Assembly (NCBI RefSeq): GCF_900066015.1
Contig: NZ_LN890655.1
Location: 1,528,726 to 1,592,725, forward strand
Direction of reading: 5' to 3'
Length of the DNA: 64,000 nt
Source of the DNA: Candidatus Promineifilum breve
GTDB taxonomy: Bacteria > Chloroflexota > Anaerolineae > Promineifilales > Promineifilaceae
Part shown: positions 48,760 to 56,704 of the stretch, piece by piece
Position numbering within the stretch: the stretch's first letter is position 1
Layout: every line of letters starts with the position of its first letter
Made by a program: the position numbers and the translations under genes
Notes under the pieces: generated by a model
What the model saw: only the letters and a program-made list of their open reading frames with translations
Told to the model about the DNA's origin: nothing
Databases searched by the model: none

Positions 48760-50598
48760 TTATTGAGTGGGTTCGATGTAAGTCAGCATTTGGCGGAAGT
48801 GGTTGCCCCAGTGCACCCACGGCTGACCTACTTCCAGACCGGTCCAGTACTTATTGTTGAACATGACGCCTTCGTTCTCGCTATAGAGCGGAATGTACGG
48901 CTTGTCCTCGGCCCACAGCGCGTAGGCCTGCCGGAACAGGTCTTGTATGGCCGGGTCGGACGGATCACCGGCGCGGATCTGGTCGATCAGCGCATCCATT
49001 TCCGGGTTGGTGTAGCGGCCGGGAATGCCACCAGACGACTCACCGATCGGGACAAGCAGGTCGCTATGCAGACCGGCGTACATGCCGCCCAACGGATCGG
49101 AAGGACGGGTGCAGAACCAACGGAAGAGAATATCAAATTCTCCTTGCGGGCCCACGGTAAAGAATGTGGGAATATCCAGCAATCGCGGGTTGATCTCGAT
49201 ACCGAGCAACTGCGCCTGCTCAGACAGCAACCAGGCCCAGACCGTCCAGGCCGGATTGCCGACGTCGATATAGAGCGCATCGAGCGAAATCGGATTGCCC
49301 TCAAGATCGAGCCGCTGTCCGTCGACCAGGGCATAGCCGGCATCATCCAGAATCTGGGCGGCCATCACCGGGTCGAAGGTTGTCACATTGAAGCTTTCGG
49401 CCGCGGCCGGATCATAGAAGTTCTCGTCAATCACACCTGGGTTGGGCCACAAGACCGGCGACACATAACCCGGCACATTCGCCAGATTGGCAACCTTTGT
49501 GCGGTCCATGAGCAGACTCATTGCCTGACGGAACGCCGGATCGGCCAGGGGGCCGGAGTCGACATTGAACACCAGACCGCGCGGGCAAGGATCCTGATGA
49601 ACCAGCAATTCCAATGCGGGATTGGCCTGCACCATACGGGTCGTCATTTGTCCCGGCATCCGGCCCAGGTCATAGCTGTTGTTTTCCCATTCAAACACGG
49701 CTACGTCCGGTTCCGGCCTTTTCAGCCATACCTGATAGCGCGGGGCCGGCATCGCATCCGGGTTCCAATAATCATCCCGACGTTCCCAGATCACCGTGCG
49801 GGTATCGTTGCTGGTGCTGACAAGCCGGTAGGGGCCGGAGCCGATGGCATCGGGATTCGTGAAGGTGACCGGGTCCTGCCCTTCCCAGATGTGCTGGGGA
49901 ACCGGGGTGAAAGCGAAGCTGATGTCGGCTACAAACGCCTGGTGGAAGCGGAAATTGGTTTCGGGCAGGGTAAAGACGATCTGATTGTCGCCATTGGCCG
50001 CCCATTCCACATCACTGAGGAAGGTCGCGTAGAGGATACCCTTGTCGGCGTTGTCTTTGGCATACTGAAGTGTAAACAGCCAGTCATCAATGGTCAATGG
50101 CTCGCCGTCGTTCCAGTTGACCCCCTCGGTAATCGTGAGGGTCATTTCCGTGCCGTCCTCGTTATACTCCCAGCCTTGAGCCAGCCAGGGGTAGATGACG
50201 CCGTTCCATTCGATGAAGGGAACTTCCGTTGCCATGTTCTGGTAGCCGGTGGCATTGTTGAAGGTGGATGTCTGGAAGTTGTTGAAGCTGTCCCAGATGT
50301 CATTGTTGGGGGCCTGCGAGGCCACAATGAACGTTTCGTTGCGGGGCAGATCGCCATAGACGAGCGGGATTTCCTCGGCCTCGGCGGTGGGCACCTCGGC
50401 CGGCACCTCGACAATTCGGGTAACTTCCACTTCCTCGACCACCGTTTCGACGACCGGCGTACCTTCGACGATACGGGTGACCTCTCGTTCTACTTCGACA
50501 ACCTGGCTACTCTCTGGCGCGGAACAGGCCATCAAGAGCGCGGTGAACGCGAGCAGGATAATGAATAGCTTAATGGGACGAAAATTCTTTGCGCGCAT
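48760..50598 (-). CDS. ABC importer substrate-binding lipoprotein (SBP family 5)
   Basis: 612 residues from the ATG at 50598 (AAGGAG seven bases upstream). Lipoprotein signal IILLAFTALLMAC with Cys25 as lipid anchor. Residues 30-82 are a Val/Glu/Thr-rich stalk with repeated VxRIVE-like units, common in Chloroflexota. The rest is an SBP-5 (OppA/DppA) fold (GDLPRNETFIVASQAPNN, YNEDGTEMTLTITEGVNWND). It captures an oligosaccharide or peptide and hands it to the DppBC pair. It heads the transporter-glycosidase unit. Confidence 0.92.
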   Translation of the reverse strand: MRAKNFRPIKLFIILLAFTALLMACSAPESSQVVEVEREVTRIVEGTPVVETVVEEVEVTRIVEVPAEVPTAEAEEIPLVYGDLPRNETFIVASQAPNNDIWDSFNNFQTSTFNNATGYQNMATEVPFIEWNGVIYPWLAQGWEYNEDGTEMTLTITEGVNWNDGEPLTIDDWLFTLQYAKDNADKGILYATFLSDVEWAANGDNQIVFTLPETNFRFHQAFVADISFAFTPVPQHIWEGQDPVTFTNPDAIGSGPYRLVSTSNDTRTVIWERRDDYWNPDAMPAPRYQVWLKRPEPDVAVFEWENNSYDLGRMPGQMTTRMVQANPALELLVHQDPCPRGLVFNVDSGPLADPAFRQAMSLLMDRTKVANLANVPGYVSPVLWPNPGVIDENFYDPAAAESFNVTTFDPVMAAQILDDAGYALVDGQRLDLEGNPISLDALYIDVGNPAWTVWAWLLSEQAQLLGIEINPRLLDIPTFFTVGPQGEFDILFRWFCTRPSDPLGGMYAGLHSDLLVPIGESSGGIPGRYTNPEMDALIDQIRAGDPSDPAIQDLFRQAYALWAEDKPYIPLYSENEGVMFNNKYWTGLEVGQPWVHWGNHFRQMLTYIEPTQ

Positions 50599-50691
50599 GA
50601 TCGTTCTCCTTCCTCTTCTCTCCACGCTTGTGGAAGATATGGGTTCAATGGGCTTTCTCATATCCCGAATTTGGTCAGTCTGGGATAGAAG

Positions 50692-50706
50692 CTTAAGAGA
50701 CTTAAG
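50692..50706. promoter_or_regulatory. Symmetric CTTAAG-AGA-CTTAAG site upstream of the importer operon
   Basis: Two self-complementary CTTAAG words, three bases apart, 94 bases upstream of the binding-protein start codon, in the 172-base gap after the aldehyde dehydrogenase gene. The position suits an operator. No convincing -35/-10 pair could be placed around it. Confidence 0.35.
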
Positions 50707-50770
50707 GCATCTAGGTTCATAATGCGTCGGCGGCAAATGCGTAATTGGGTTGTTGCCTGTTACTCGAAGC

Positions 50771-52261
50771 CTAACGAGCAGCCACGGCCGATGGTGGCCT
50801 ATGTAACATCAGCAACTTCATCTCCGTCATTTCTTCTATGGCATATCTTACTCCTTCGCGCCCTATGCCGGACTGGCGGACTCCGCCATAGGGCATGTGA
50901 TCTACCCTGAAGGCAGATACATCGTTGACAATAAGCCCCCCAACTGAAATCTGGTTATAAGCGTCTTCAATGAGGCCCCAGTCATTGGTGAACAATCCTG
51001 CCTGAAGGCCGTAGTCGCTGCGGTCTACGGCCGCCATAGCTTGCTGAACATCATCGTAGCGATAGAGACTGATGACCGGGCCGAACACTTCCTGACAGGA
51101 GACGCGCATCTCTTCGTTGACAGAGGCCAACACGGTCGGTTCCCAGACGTTGCCCTCTCGCTTGCCGCCCGCCAGCACTTGGGCGCCTGCGTCCATCGCT
51201 TCCCGCAACCAATCGCCTATTCGCGCGGCCTGCACGGCGTTGATGATCGGCCCAACATCGGTGGCCTCAGCCAGTGGATCGCCGCTACGCAAAGCCATCA
51301 CTTTGGGGAGCAATGCCTCGATAAATTCATCGTAGACGGCGCTGTGGATGTAGACGCGCTGAACCGAGATGCAAGACTGACCGGCGTAGCTAAATCCACC
51401 CCACGTCACGCGTTCCGCGGCATAGGCGATGTCGGCGTCCTTGTGGATGATGGTTCCGGCATTGCCGCCAAGCTCAAGCGTGACCGGCTTCATGCCCGCT
51501 TTCGCCTTGAGAGACCATCCGACCTGCGGGCTGCCGGTAAACGTCAGGAATTTGATGCGCTCATCCTCAACCAAAGGCGCAGCGTGCCGGACATCGCAGG
51601 GGACGACCGCTATGCCGCCAGCGGGCCAACCCGCTTCCAGCACGATCTCTGCCAGCCGGTAGGCCGACACAGGTGTCTGATTCGATGGTTTGATGACGAT
51701 GGGATTGCCGGCCGCCATGGACGGGGCAACCTTGTGGGACACCAGATTCAGCGGAAAGTTAAAGGGTGTTATACCGCTCACCGGGCCGCGCGGTTCACGC
51801 CGAACGAGGGCCGTGCGCCCTTCTGTGCCCGGCAACCAGTCGAGGGGAACGATCTCGCCGTAGATGCGCCGGGTTTCTTCGGCGGCCACCTTGAATGTAA
51901 AGGCGGCCCGGTCGACCTCAACCCGGGCCGTCTTAAGGGGTTTGCCGGCTTCGCGCGCAATCACCAGCGCCAGCTCCTCGCGGCGAGCGGCAATGCCGGC
52001 GCTTACCTTCTCCAGACAGTCCGATCGCTGCCAGGCCGGCATCCGCCTAGTCTCGTCAAATGCGGCCACGGCCGTGGCGATACTCGCCTCGATTTCGGCC
52101 GGCCCCGCCAGATTGACCACAGCCACCAGGGAACCGTCGTACGGATCGAAGACTTCTTCCACTTGGCCGGTCGTGATCGTTCGGCCGCCGATCACCGGAC
52201 CGATAGGGCCAAGTTGGGTATCCCTGTGTTTGATGGGCGATGTTCCGTTAGGTGTCGTCAT
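50771..52261 (-). CDS. NAD(P)-dependent aldehyde dehydrogenase
   Basis: 496 residues from the ATG at 52261, with GAGGA six bases upstream (an ATG six bases earlier lies too close to it). Catalytic Cys in YAGQSCISVQRV and Glu in LELGGNAG; cofactor motifs PFNFPLNL and FTGSPQVG; EVFGPV near the end. The sequence is closest in feel to lactaldehyde/phosphonoacetaldehyde-type enzymes. In this set it probably oxidises an aldehyde released in sugar or sugar-acid breakdown. It follows the E2 gene by 29 bases. Confidence 0.9.
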   Translation of the reverse strand: MTTPNGTSPIKHRDTQLGPIGPVIGGRTITTGQVEEVFDPYDGSLVAVVNLAGPAEIEASIATAVAAFDETRRMPAWQRSDCLEKVSAGIAARREELALVIAREAGKPLKTARVEVDRAAFTFKVAAEETRRIYGEIVPLDWLPGTEGRTALVRREPRGPVSGITPFNFPLNLVSHKVAPSMAAGNPIVIKPSNQTPVSAYRLAEIVLEAGWPAGGIAVVPCDVRHAAPLVEDERIKFLTFTGSPQVGWSLKAKAGMKPVTLELGGNAGTIIHKDADIAYAAERVTWGGFSYAGQSCISVQRVYIHSAVYDEFIEALLPKVMALRSGDPLAEATDVGPIINAVQAARIGDWLREAMDAGAQVLAGGKREGNVWEPTVLASVNEEMRVSCQEVFGPVISLYRYDDVQQAMAAVDRSDYGLQAGLFTNDWGLIEDAYNQISVGGLIVNDVSAFRVDHMPYGGVRQSGIGREGVRYAIEEMTEMKLLMLHRPPSAVAAR

Positions 52262-52290
52262 GGTCATTCCTCGAGATGCGCTGATTCCTC

Positions 52291-53586
52291 TTAGCCGAGC
52301 AGGTTCAGCGGTTCCTCGATCAGATTTGCCAGATCATCCAGAAAGGCAGCTGCTCCGGCGCCGTCGATCACGCGATGGTCGCAAGAAATGCTCAGGGTCA
52401 TTTGCGGCCTTACTTCCGGTTTGCCGTCGATGGGCACCACGCGATCGACCAGGCGACCGACGGCCAATATTGCTGCTTGCGGGGCGTTGATGATGGCGCT
52501 GAACGCATCGACCTTGTACATGCCCAGGTTGCTGATGGTGAACGTGCCCCCGCTGACATCGGTTAGTTGAAGCTGATTCTCCCGGGCCTTTTCAATCAGT
52601 TCGAGACGCCGCTGCGCGAGCTGCCTTATGCTCAGTGTATCCGCGGCGCGAATGACGGGGGTGATCAGACCGTCGGGGACGGCGACAGCCAGGCAAATGT
52701 CAACACTGGCATTGAGCAAGACCGCGCCGGCTTTCCAGCGAGCGTTGAGACGCGGATGCTTATTGAGTGCCGCCGCGACCAGCTTGACCAACAGGTCGGT
52801 GTAGGTGATCTTGACTGGCGCGCCGCCCTGCACGGACTGGAGCCACGCATGCAAGCGGGTTCCGTCGACGTCACGATACAAGACAAAGTGGGGCACTTCG
52901 CGCCAACTGTCGGCCGTTCGCTGGGCCATGACCCCCCAGCTGCGGGGGAGGTCGATCGGCTGGGGTGCAATGAGTAGCAGCTCGCCAGGCTGATTGCCGC
53001 TACGCACAGTTTTGGAACTGTGGCGCGCATCTGCTCTGGCGACAACATCGGCCGCCAGCACGGCCCCGTTAGGCCCAGACCCGGCAATGGCTCCGACGTC
53101 GAGACCTGCTTCTTTGGCCAGGCGACGCGCCTTGGGTGAGGCCGGCACTCTTGCCGGCGCGGGTTCCGGACTGCGTTCAAGTAGTCTCTGCACGTCAGCC
53201 TTCATGATGCGACTCTGCTCGGCCCGTACCTGGCTTAGTTCAATGCCGTGTTCGGCGGCCATCCGGGCCGCCACCGGGCTGGCGATACGTGCTTTTTCAG
53301 GCGGGGACAATCGGGCAGCCGGCGGCTCCACCGTGTCGGGAGATAGTCCGCTCGCCGCCAGTTCTTCGGGCGAGATAATGTGGCCGATTGTCTGCCCTAC
53401 GGGAACCACATCGCCCTCTTCGGCCGTGATGTTAATCAGGATGCCGGATACCAGCGCCTCAATCTCAACCGTCACTTTGTCGGTTTCAATCTCAATCAGC
53501 GGCTCGCCCTTCGCAACGCTGTCGCCCTCGCGCTTGAGCCACCGAATGAGTGTTCCGGTTTCTTGCGCCATTCCCAGCGCCGGCAT
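52291..53586 (-). CDS. 2-oxoacid dehydrogenase E2 (dihydrolipoamide acyltransferase), two E3/E1-binding domains
   Basis: 431 residues from the ATG at 53586 (AAGGAG six bases upstream). Lipoyl domain at 1-75 with lipoyl Lys37 (EIETDKVTV); two peripheral subunit-binding domains at about 101-136 (ASPVAARMAAEHGIELSQV) and 148-183 (PKARRLAKEAGLDV); catalytic domain with HRVIDG near the end. One binding domain is usual, two is uncommon. No E3 gene is in the cluster, so E3 is shared. It follows E1beta by 43 bases. Confidence 0.9.
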   Translation of the reverse strand: MPALGMAQETGTLIRWLKREGDSVAKGEPLIEIETDKVTVEIEALVSGILINITAEEGDVVPVGQTIGHIISPEELAASGLSPDTVEPPAARLSPPEKARIASPVAARMAAEHGIELSQVRAEQSRIMKADVQRLLERSPEPAPARVPASPKARRLAKEAGLDVGAIAGSGPNGAVLAADVVARADARHSSKTVRSGNQPGELLLIAPQPIDLPRSWGVMAQRTADSWREVPHFVLYRDVDGTRLHAWLQSVQGGAPVKITYTDLLVKLVAAALNKHPRLNARWKAGAVLLNASVDICLAVAVPDGLITPVIRAADTLSIRQLAQRRLELIEKARENQLQLTDVSGGTFTISNLGMYKVDAFSAIINAPQAAILAVGRLVDRVVPIDGKPEVRPQMTLSISCDHRVIDGAGAAAFLDDLANLIEEPLNLLG

Positions 53587-53629
53587 GATGATCTCCTTCT
53601 TCAATGTACTTGCTCCAAAGCAACTAATC

Positions 53630-54631
53630 TTAGACGAACCCACAGAGCGTTTTGGCCATCGCGCAGACGTCTTCACTCGTGGGAACCGTCAGGTCTTCGA
53701 GGGCGGGGGAGAATGGAATCGGAGTATCCATGGCTCCCAGGCGCTTGACGGGCGCATCCAGATAGTAGAAAGCGCCATCGGCAATGACGGCCGCCAATTC
53801 GGCCGTTACACCGTAGCTGGTATACCCTTCGTCAATCACGATAGCGCGGCTGGTCTTGATGGCCGATTCGATGAGCGTTCGGCGATCTAAGGGGACAGTG
53901 GTGCGCGGATCCACGACCTCGGCCTCGATGCCAATCGTCGCCAGCTGCTCGGCCGCTTCCAGAGCGACGAACACCATGCTGCTGGTGGCCACCAGCGTAA
54001 TGTCGCGCCCGCTGCGCTTGACGTCAGCAACGCCAAAAGGCAACAGGTACTCATTTTCCGGCACCGGCCCTTTCTGCTGGTACATCATTTTGTCTTCGAA
54101 GAAGATGACCGGGTTGTTATCGCGAATGGCGGACTTGAGCAGACCCTTGGCGTCGTACGGGGTGGCCGGGACGACGACCTTCAGGCCGGGGATATGGCTT
54201 AGCCAGGCATGTAAGCTCTGACTATGCTGGGCGGCCGAACGGCGCGTGGCCCCCATGGTCGTGCGCACCACCATGGGTACTTGCCACTTGCCGCCGGACA
54301 TGTAATGGATCTTGGCGGCCTGATTGACAATCTGGTCCATGGTCAGGGTGAGAAAGTCCCCAAACATGATATCGATCACCGGTCGCCCCCCCGTCATGGC
54401 CGCACCGACGCCGATGCCGACGATACCCGCCTCAGAAATGGGCGAATCGATGACGCGTTGCGTACCGAACTCTTCGACAAGTCCTGACAAGACCTTGAAG
54501 GGCGTACCGGCCTCAGCGACGTCTTCGCCAAGGATGAAGACATCACGGTCGCGTCGCATTTCTTCCTGAAGGGCTTCGCGGATGGCCTGTCCGAATGTAA
54601 TAGAACGGTCGTCGGTCTTAGGCGTAGACAA
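53630..54631 (-). CDS. 2-oxoacid dehydrogenase E1 beta subunit
   Basis: 333 residues. The start is a TTG at 54631, supported by a strong GGAGG about nine bases upstream and by alignment of TFGQAIREALQEEMRRD with family N-termini. It has LGEDVAEAG, DSPISEAGIVGIGVGAAMTG and the thiamine-site MTMDQIVNQAAKI and FGDFLT pattern. It pairs with E1alpha, which it overlaps by 14 bases. Acetoin or branched-chain 2-oxoacid dehydrogenase are the nearest types. Confidence 0.9.
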   Translation of the reverse strand: MSTPKTDDRSITFGQAIREALQEEMRRDRDVFILGEDVAEAGTPFKVLSGLVEEFGTQRVIDSPISEAGIVGIGVGAAMTGGRPVIDIMFGDFLTLTMDQIVNQAAKIHYMSGGKWQVPMVVRTTMGATRRSAAQHSQSLHAWLSHIPGLKVVVPATPYDAKGLLKSAIRDNNPVIFFEDKMMYQQKGPVPENEYLLPFGVADVKRSGRDITLVATSSMVFVALEAAEQLATIGIEAEVVDPRTTVPLDRRTLIESAIKTSRAIVIDEGYTSYGVTAELAAVIADGAFYYLDAPVKRLGAMDTPIPFSPALEDLTVPTSEDVCAMAKTLCGFV

Positions 54632-55619
54632 AACGTCCTACCTCCTCCTGATTGGGGAATGGCGCAGCCAACCCGCTTTGGACGGCGCGGGCAATGTCGC
54701 TTTCGATGCCGCGGTCAATTTGATCCAGTAGGTTTTGGTCCGCCCGGCCGCCGGCCAGCAAGTATTCACCCAACTTGGTGATGGGATCTCGCTGCTGCCA
54801 GGCAACCTCTTCGTCCTTCGGCCGGTAATACTTGCGATCGATGTCACCAACATGATGACCGTGATAGCGATAGGTGTTGCATTGCAGGAAGAATGGTTGC
54901 GGCGAGACGCGCATCCTTTCGACTATTTCGCGGGCTGTAAGGTAGACCTGGATCACATCCTGGCCGTCAATGGTTTTGCTCTCAATGCCAAACGCCGCGG
55001 CGCGCGCGGCCACATCGCCAGCCAGCGTCTCACGGAAGTGGGTGTATTCGCTGTAGAGGTTGTTTTCGCAGACAAAGAGGACAGGCAGCGACCACAAAGC
55101 GGCCATATTCATGACTTCATAAAGAAGCCCCTGGCCCAATGCACCTTCGCCAAAAAAGCAGACTGAAACTTGATCCGTGCCGCGCATTTTGGCCTGCAGC
55201 GCTGCCCCGGTGGCAATTCCCATGCTGCCACCGACGATAGCGTTGGCGCCCAAATTGCCGCTTTCAGGGTCGGCGATATGCATGGAGCCACCCTTGCCGT
55301 GACAGTAACCACTTTCTTTACCAAGCAGTTCGGCAAACATGCGATCCGGTTCGGCCCCTTTCGCCAGACAATGACCGTGGCCGCGGTGCGTGCTGGTGAT
55401 GTAGTCATCACGACGCAGCACTTCGCAAAGCCCGACCGCCACGCCTTCCTGGCCAATATACAGGTGGGCCAATCCAGGCATTTTGGCCCCCCGGTAAAGT
55501 TCATTGACTGCTTCTTCGAAGTGCCGGATGGTTAGCATCTGCTGATACAGATGCAGCAGCACCTCGACGTCCAGCTCTCGGCCAACAGGCAAGGCAGATC
55601 GATCGTCTTTGTCATCCAT
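54618..55619 (-). CDS. 2-oxoacid dehydrogenase E1 alpha subunit
   Basis: 333 residues. Thiamine-diphosphate-binding motif FFGEGALGQGLLYEV...NNLY, with conserved THRGHGHCLAKG and GKGGSMHI. It resembles AcoA/PdhA-type subunits of acetoin and pyruvate dehydrogenase complexes. It decarboxylates a 2-oxoacid (or cleaves acetoin) and passes the acyl group to E2. Gene order regulator-E1alpha-E1beta-E2-aldehyde dehydrogenase suggests one unit. Only a distant GGGGAG precedes the ATG. Confidence 0.9.
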   Translation of the reverse strand: MDDKDDRSALPVGRELDVEVLLHLYQQMLTIRHFEEAVNELYRGAKMPGLAHLYIGQEGVAVGLCEVLRRDDYITSTHRGHGHCLAKGAEPDRMFAELLGKESGYCHGKGGSMHIADPESGNLGANAIVGGSMGIATGAALQAKMRGTDQVSVCFFGEGALGQGLLYEVMNMAALWSLPVLFVCENNLYSEYTHFRETLAGDVAARAAAFGIESKTIDGQDVIQVYLTAREIVERMRVSPQPFFLQCNTYRYHGHHVGDIDRKYYRPKDEEVAWQQRDPITKLGEYLLAGGRADQNLLDQIDRGIESDIARAVQSGLAAPFPNQEEVGRFVYA

Positions 55620-55686
55620 AAAGCGATTCAGCTCCCCTCTGGTGGAATGGTTGTATTAGCGAAAAATACCGGGAATCTACTTATCT

Positions 55687-55709
55687 CCCGGGCTACTTCA
55701 TGGCCCGGG
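55687..55709. repeat. CCCGGGC hairpin at the 3' end of the FadR-type gene
   Basis: CCCGGGC (55687-55693) and GCCCGGG (55703-55709) form a 7-bp stem with a 9-base loop overlapping the last codons of the regulator gene and preceding E1alpha. It resembles the hairpin at 4740-4762. It may reduce read-through from the regulator gene. Confidence 0.5.
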
Positions 55710-56396
55710 GCGGAGTTTGATATCCTGTTGGATTTGCTCCATGTGGAGCAGCATTTCCTGACGGGCGGCGTCCGCATCATGCGCCTTGATTGCCGCCAGG
55801 ATGCGCATGTGGTGGTATTGACCATGCTGCAGACCGGACGGGGTCTCGGATATGCTGATGCGCATTTCATGCAGCAGATCGACAATCGGCTCGAGCATCC
55901 TGACGATTAGCTTGTTCTTGGTAGCATTCGCCAATGCCATGTGAAAAGCGCTATCCGCACTGACAAAAGATTCCGGGTCAGCGAGACCGGCTTCCATTGT
56001 AGCGACAGCCTTCTCCAGCACGTCGATGTCCTCATCGGTTGCCCGTCTCGCCGCCATGGCGGCGATTTCCGGCTCCAACAGCGCTCGAACCTCGACGAGG
56101 TCGTCGGAGATGCGATCGCTGCTCATGCTCATCATGAGTGAAAAGGACTCCTTAAAAGCCGACGAGGTTCCATTGGTTACGTGGGTTCCTCGACCTTGTT
56201 GTACTTCGACAAGCCCTTCGCGCTCCAGAGACTTAATCGCCTCACGGATAACAGTCCGCGAGACCTCGAACTGTTCCGCCAGGCCTTGTTCAGGGGGCAG
56301 GCGGTCGCCGGTCTCAAGCTCACCGCTGATGATCCGCTCCTTAATCTGCGTGGCGACCACTTTATACAGTTGGGACGATTTGACTGGTGAATACAT
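55698..56396 (-). CDS. GntR-family regulator, FadR/FCD subfamily
   Basis: 232 residues. Winged helix (about 8-75: VATQIKERIISGELETGDRLP, LAEQFEVSRTVIREAIKSLE) and an FCD ligand domain (about 95-225) with the metal-ligand pattern Asp...His...His (DSAFHMALANATKN, HHMRILAAI). FCD members sense carboxylates. It has a textbook promoter and a palindrome just downstream of the transcription start, so it is self-regulated and probably controls the 2-oxoacid dehydrogenase genes and perhaps the whole glycoside cluster. Confidence 0.92.
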   Translation of the reverse strand: MYSPVKSSQLYKVVATQIKERIISGELETGDRLPPEQGLAEQFEVSRTVIREAIKSLEREGLVEVQQGRGTHVTNGTSSAFKESFSLMMSMSSDRISDDLVEVRALLEPEIAAMAARRATDEDIDVLEKAVATMEAGLADPESFVSADSAFHMALANATKNKLIVRMLEPIVDLLHEMRISISETPSGLQHGQYHHMRILAAIKAHDADAARQEMLLHMEQIQQDIKLRPGP

Positions 56397-56432
56397 ACTT
56401 TTACTTTCTCGGAACTAAACATATGATGATTT

Positions 56433-56447
56433 TATCATTATATGATA
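56433..56447. promoter_or_regulatory. Probable FadR-type operator
   Basis: TATCAT-TAT-ATGATA is a perfect 6-bp inverted repeat with a 3-bp centre. An overlapping ATGAT-N6-ATCAT pair lies at about 56423-56438. Both fall just after the predicted transcription start of the regulator gene. Confidence 0.55.
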
Positions 56448-56460
56448 GATAGATGTGAAC

Positions 56461-56489
56461 ATCATACAACTTAACGAAACAGTTGTCAA
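56461..56489 (-). promoter_or_regulatory. Sigma70 promoter of the FadR-type regulator gene
   Basis: On the minus strand TTGACA (56484-56489), a 17-bp spacer and TATGAT (56461-56466). The predicted start is near 56454. The rest of the 56397-56704 gap holds no gene; it carries this control region and the amidase terminator. Confidence 0.75.
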
Positions 56490-56639
56490 TGCTGTTGTTC
56501 ACTTTGGGTATCGAACTATGCCCCTCCTTGCAGCTCAACGACCGCAGCCGATAACGAGGCCGGGCTTCCGTTCTGATGCCTATCCCTCTTTGGTCATGCG
56601 TCATCACAACATGCCGGCGAACCCTCCTCCGCCGGGCAC

Positions 56640-56676
56640 AAGAAAATAGCCGGAACAGGTTTCCCGGTCCCGGCTA
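56640..56676 (-). terminator. Rho-independent terminator of the amidase gene
   Basis: On the minus strand TAGCCGG...CCGGCTA closes a stem with an inner GACCGGGAAACCTGTT, followed by TTTTCTT. It lies 29 bases after the amidase stop codon. Confidence 0.8.
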
Positions 56677-56704
56677 CTTGAAATGTGTGGATTCTCTTTT
56701 CTTC

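Noticed and set aside
48763..50568. 601-codon open frame opposite the ABC substrate-binding protein
   Set aside because: The antisense frame is open only because of codon bias in the GC-rich gene on the other strand; the peptide has no family motif, and the minus-strand gene has a lipobox, fold and ribosome-binding site.
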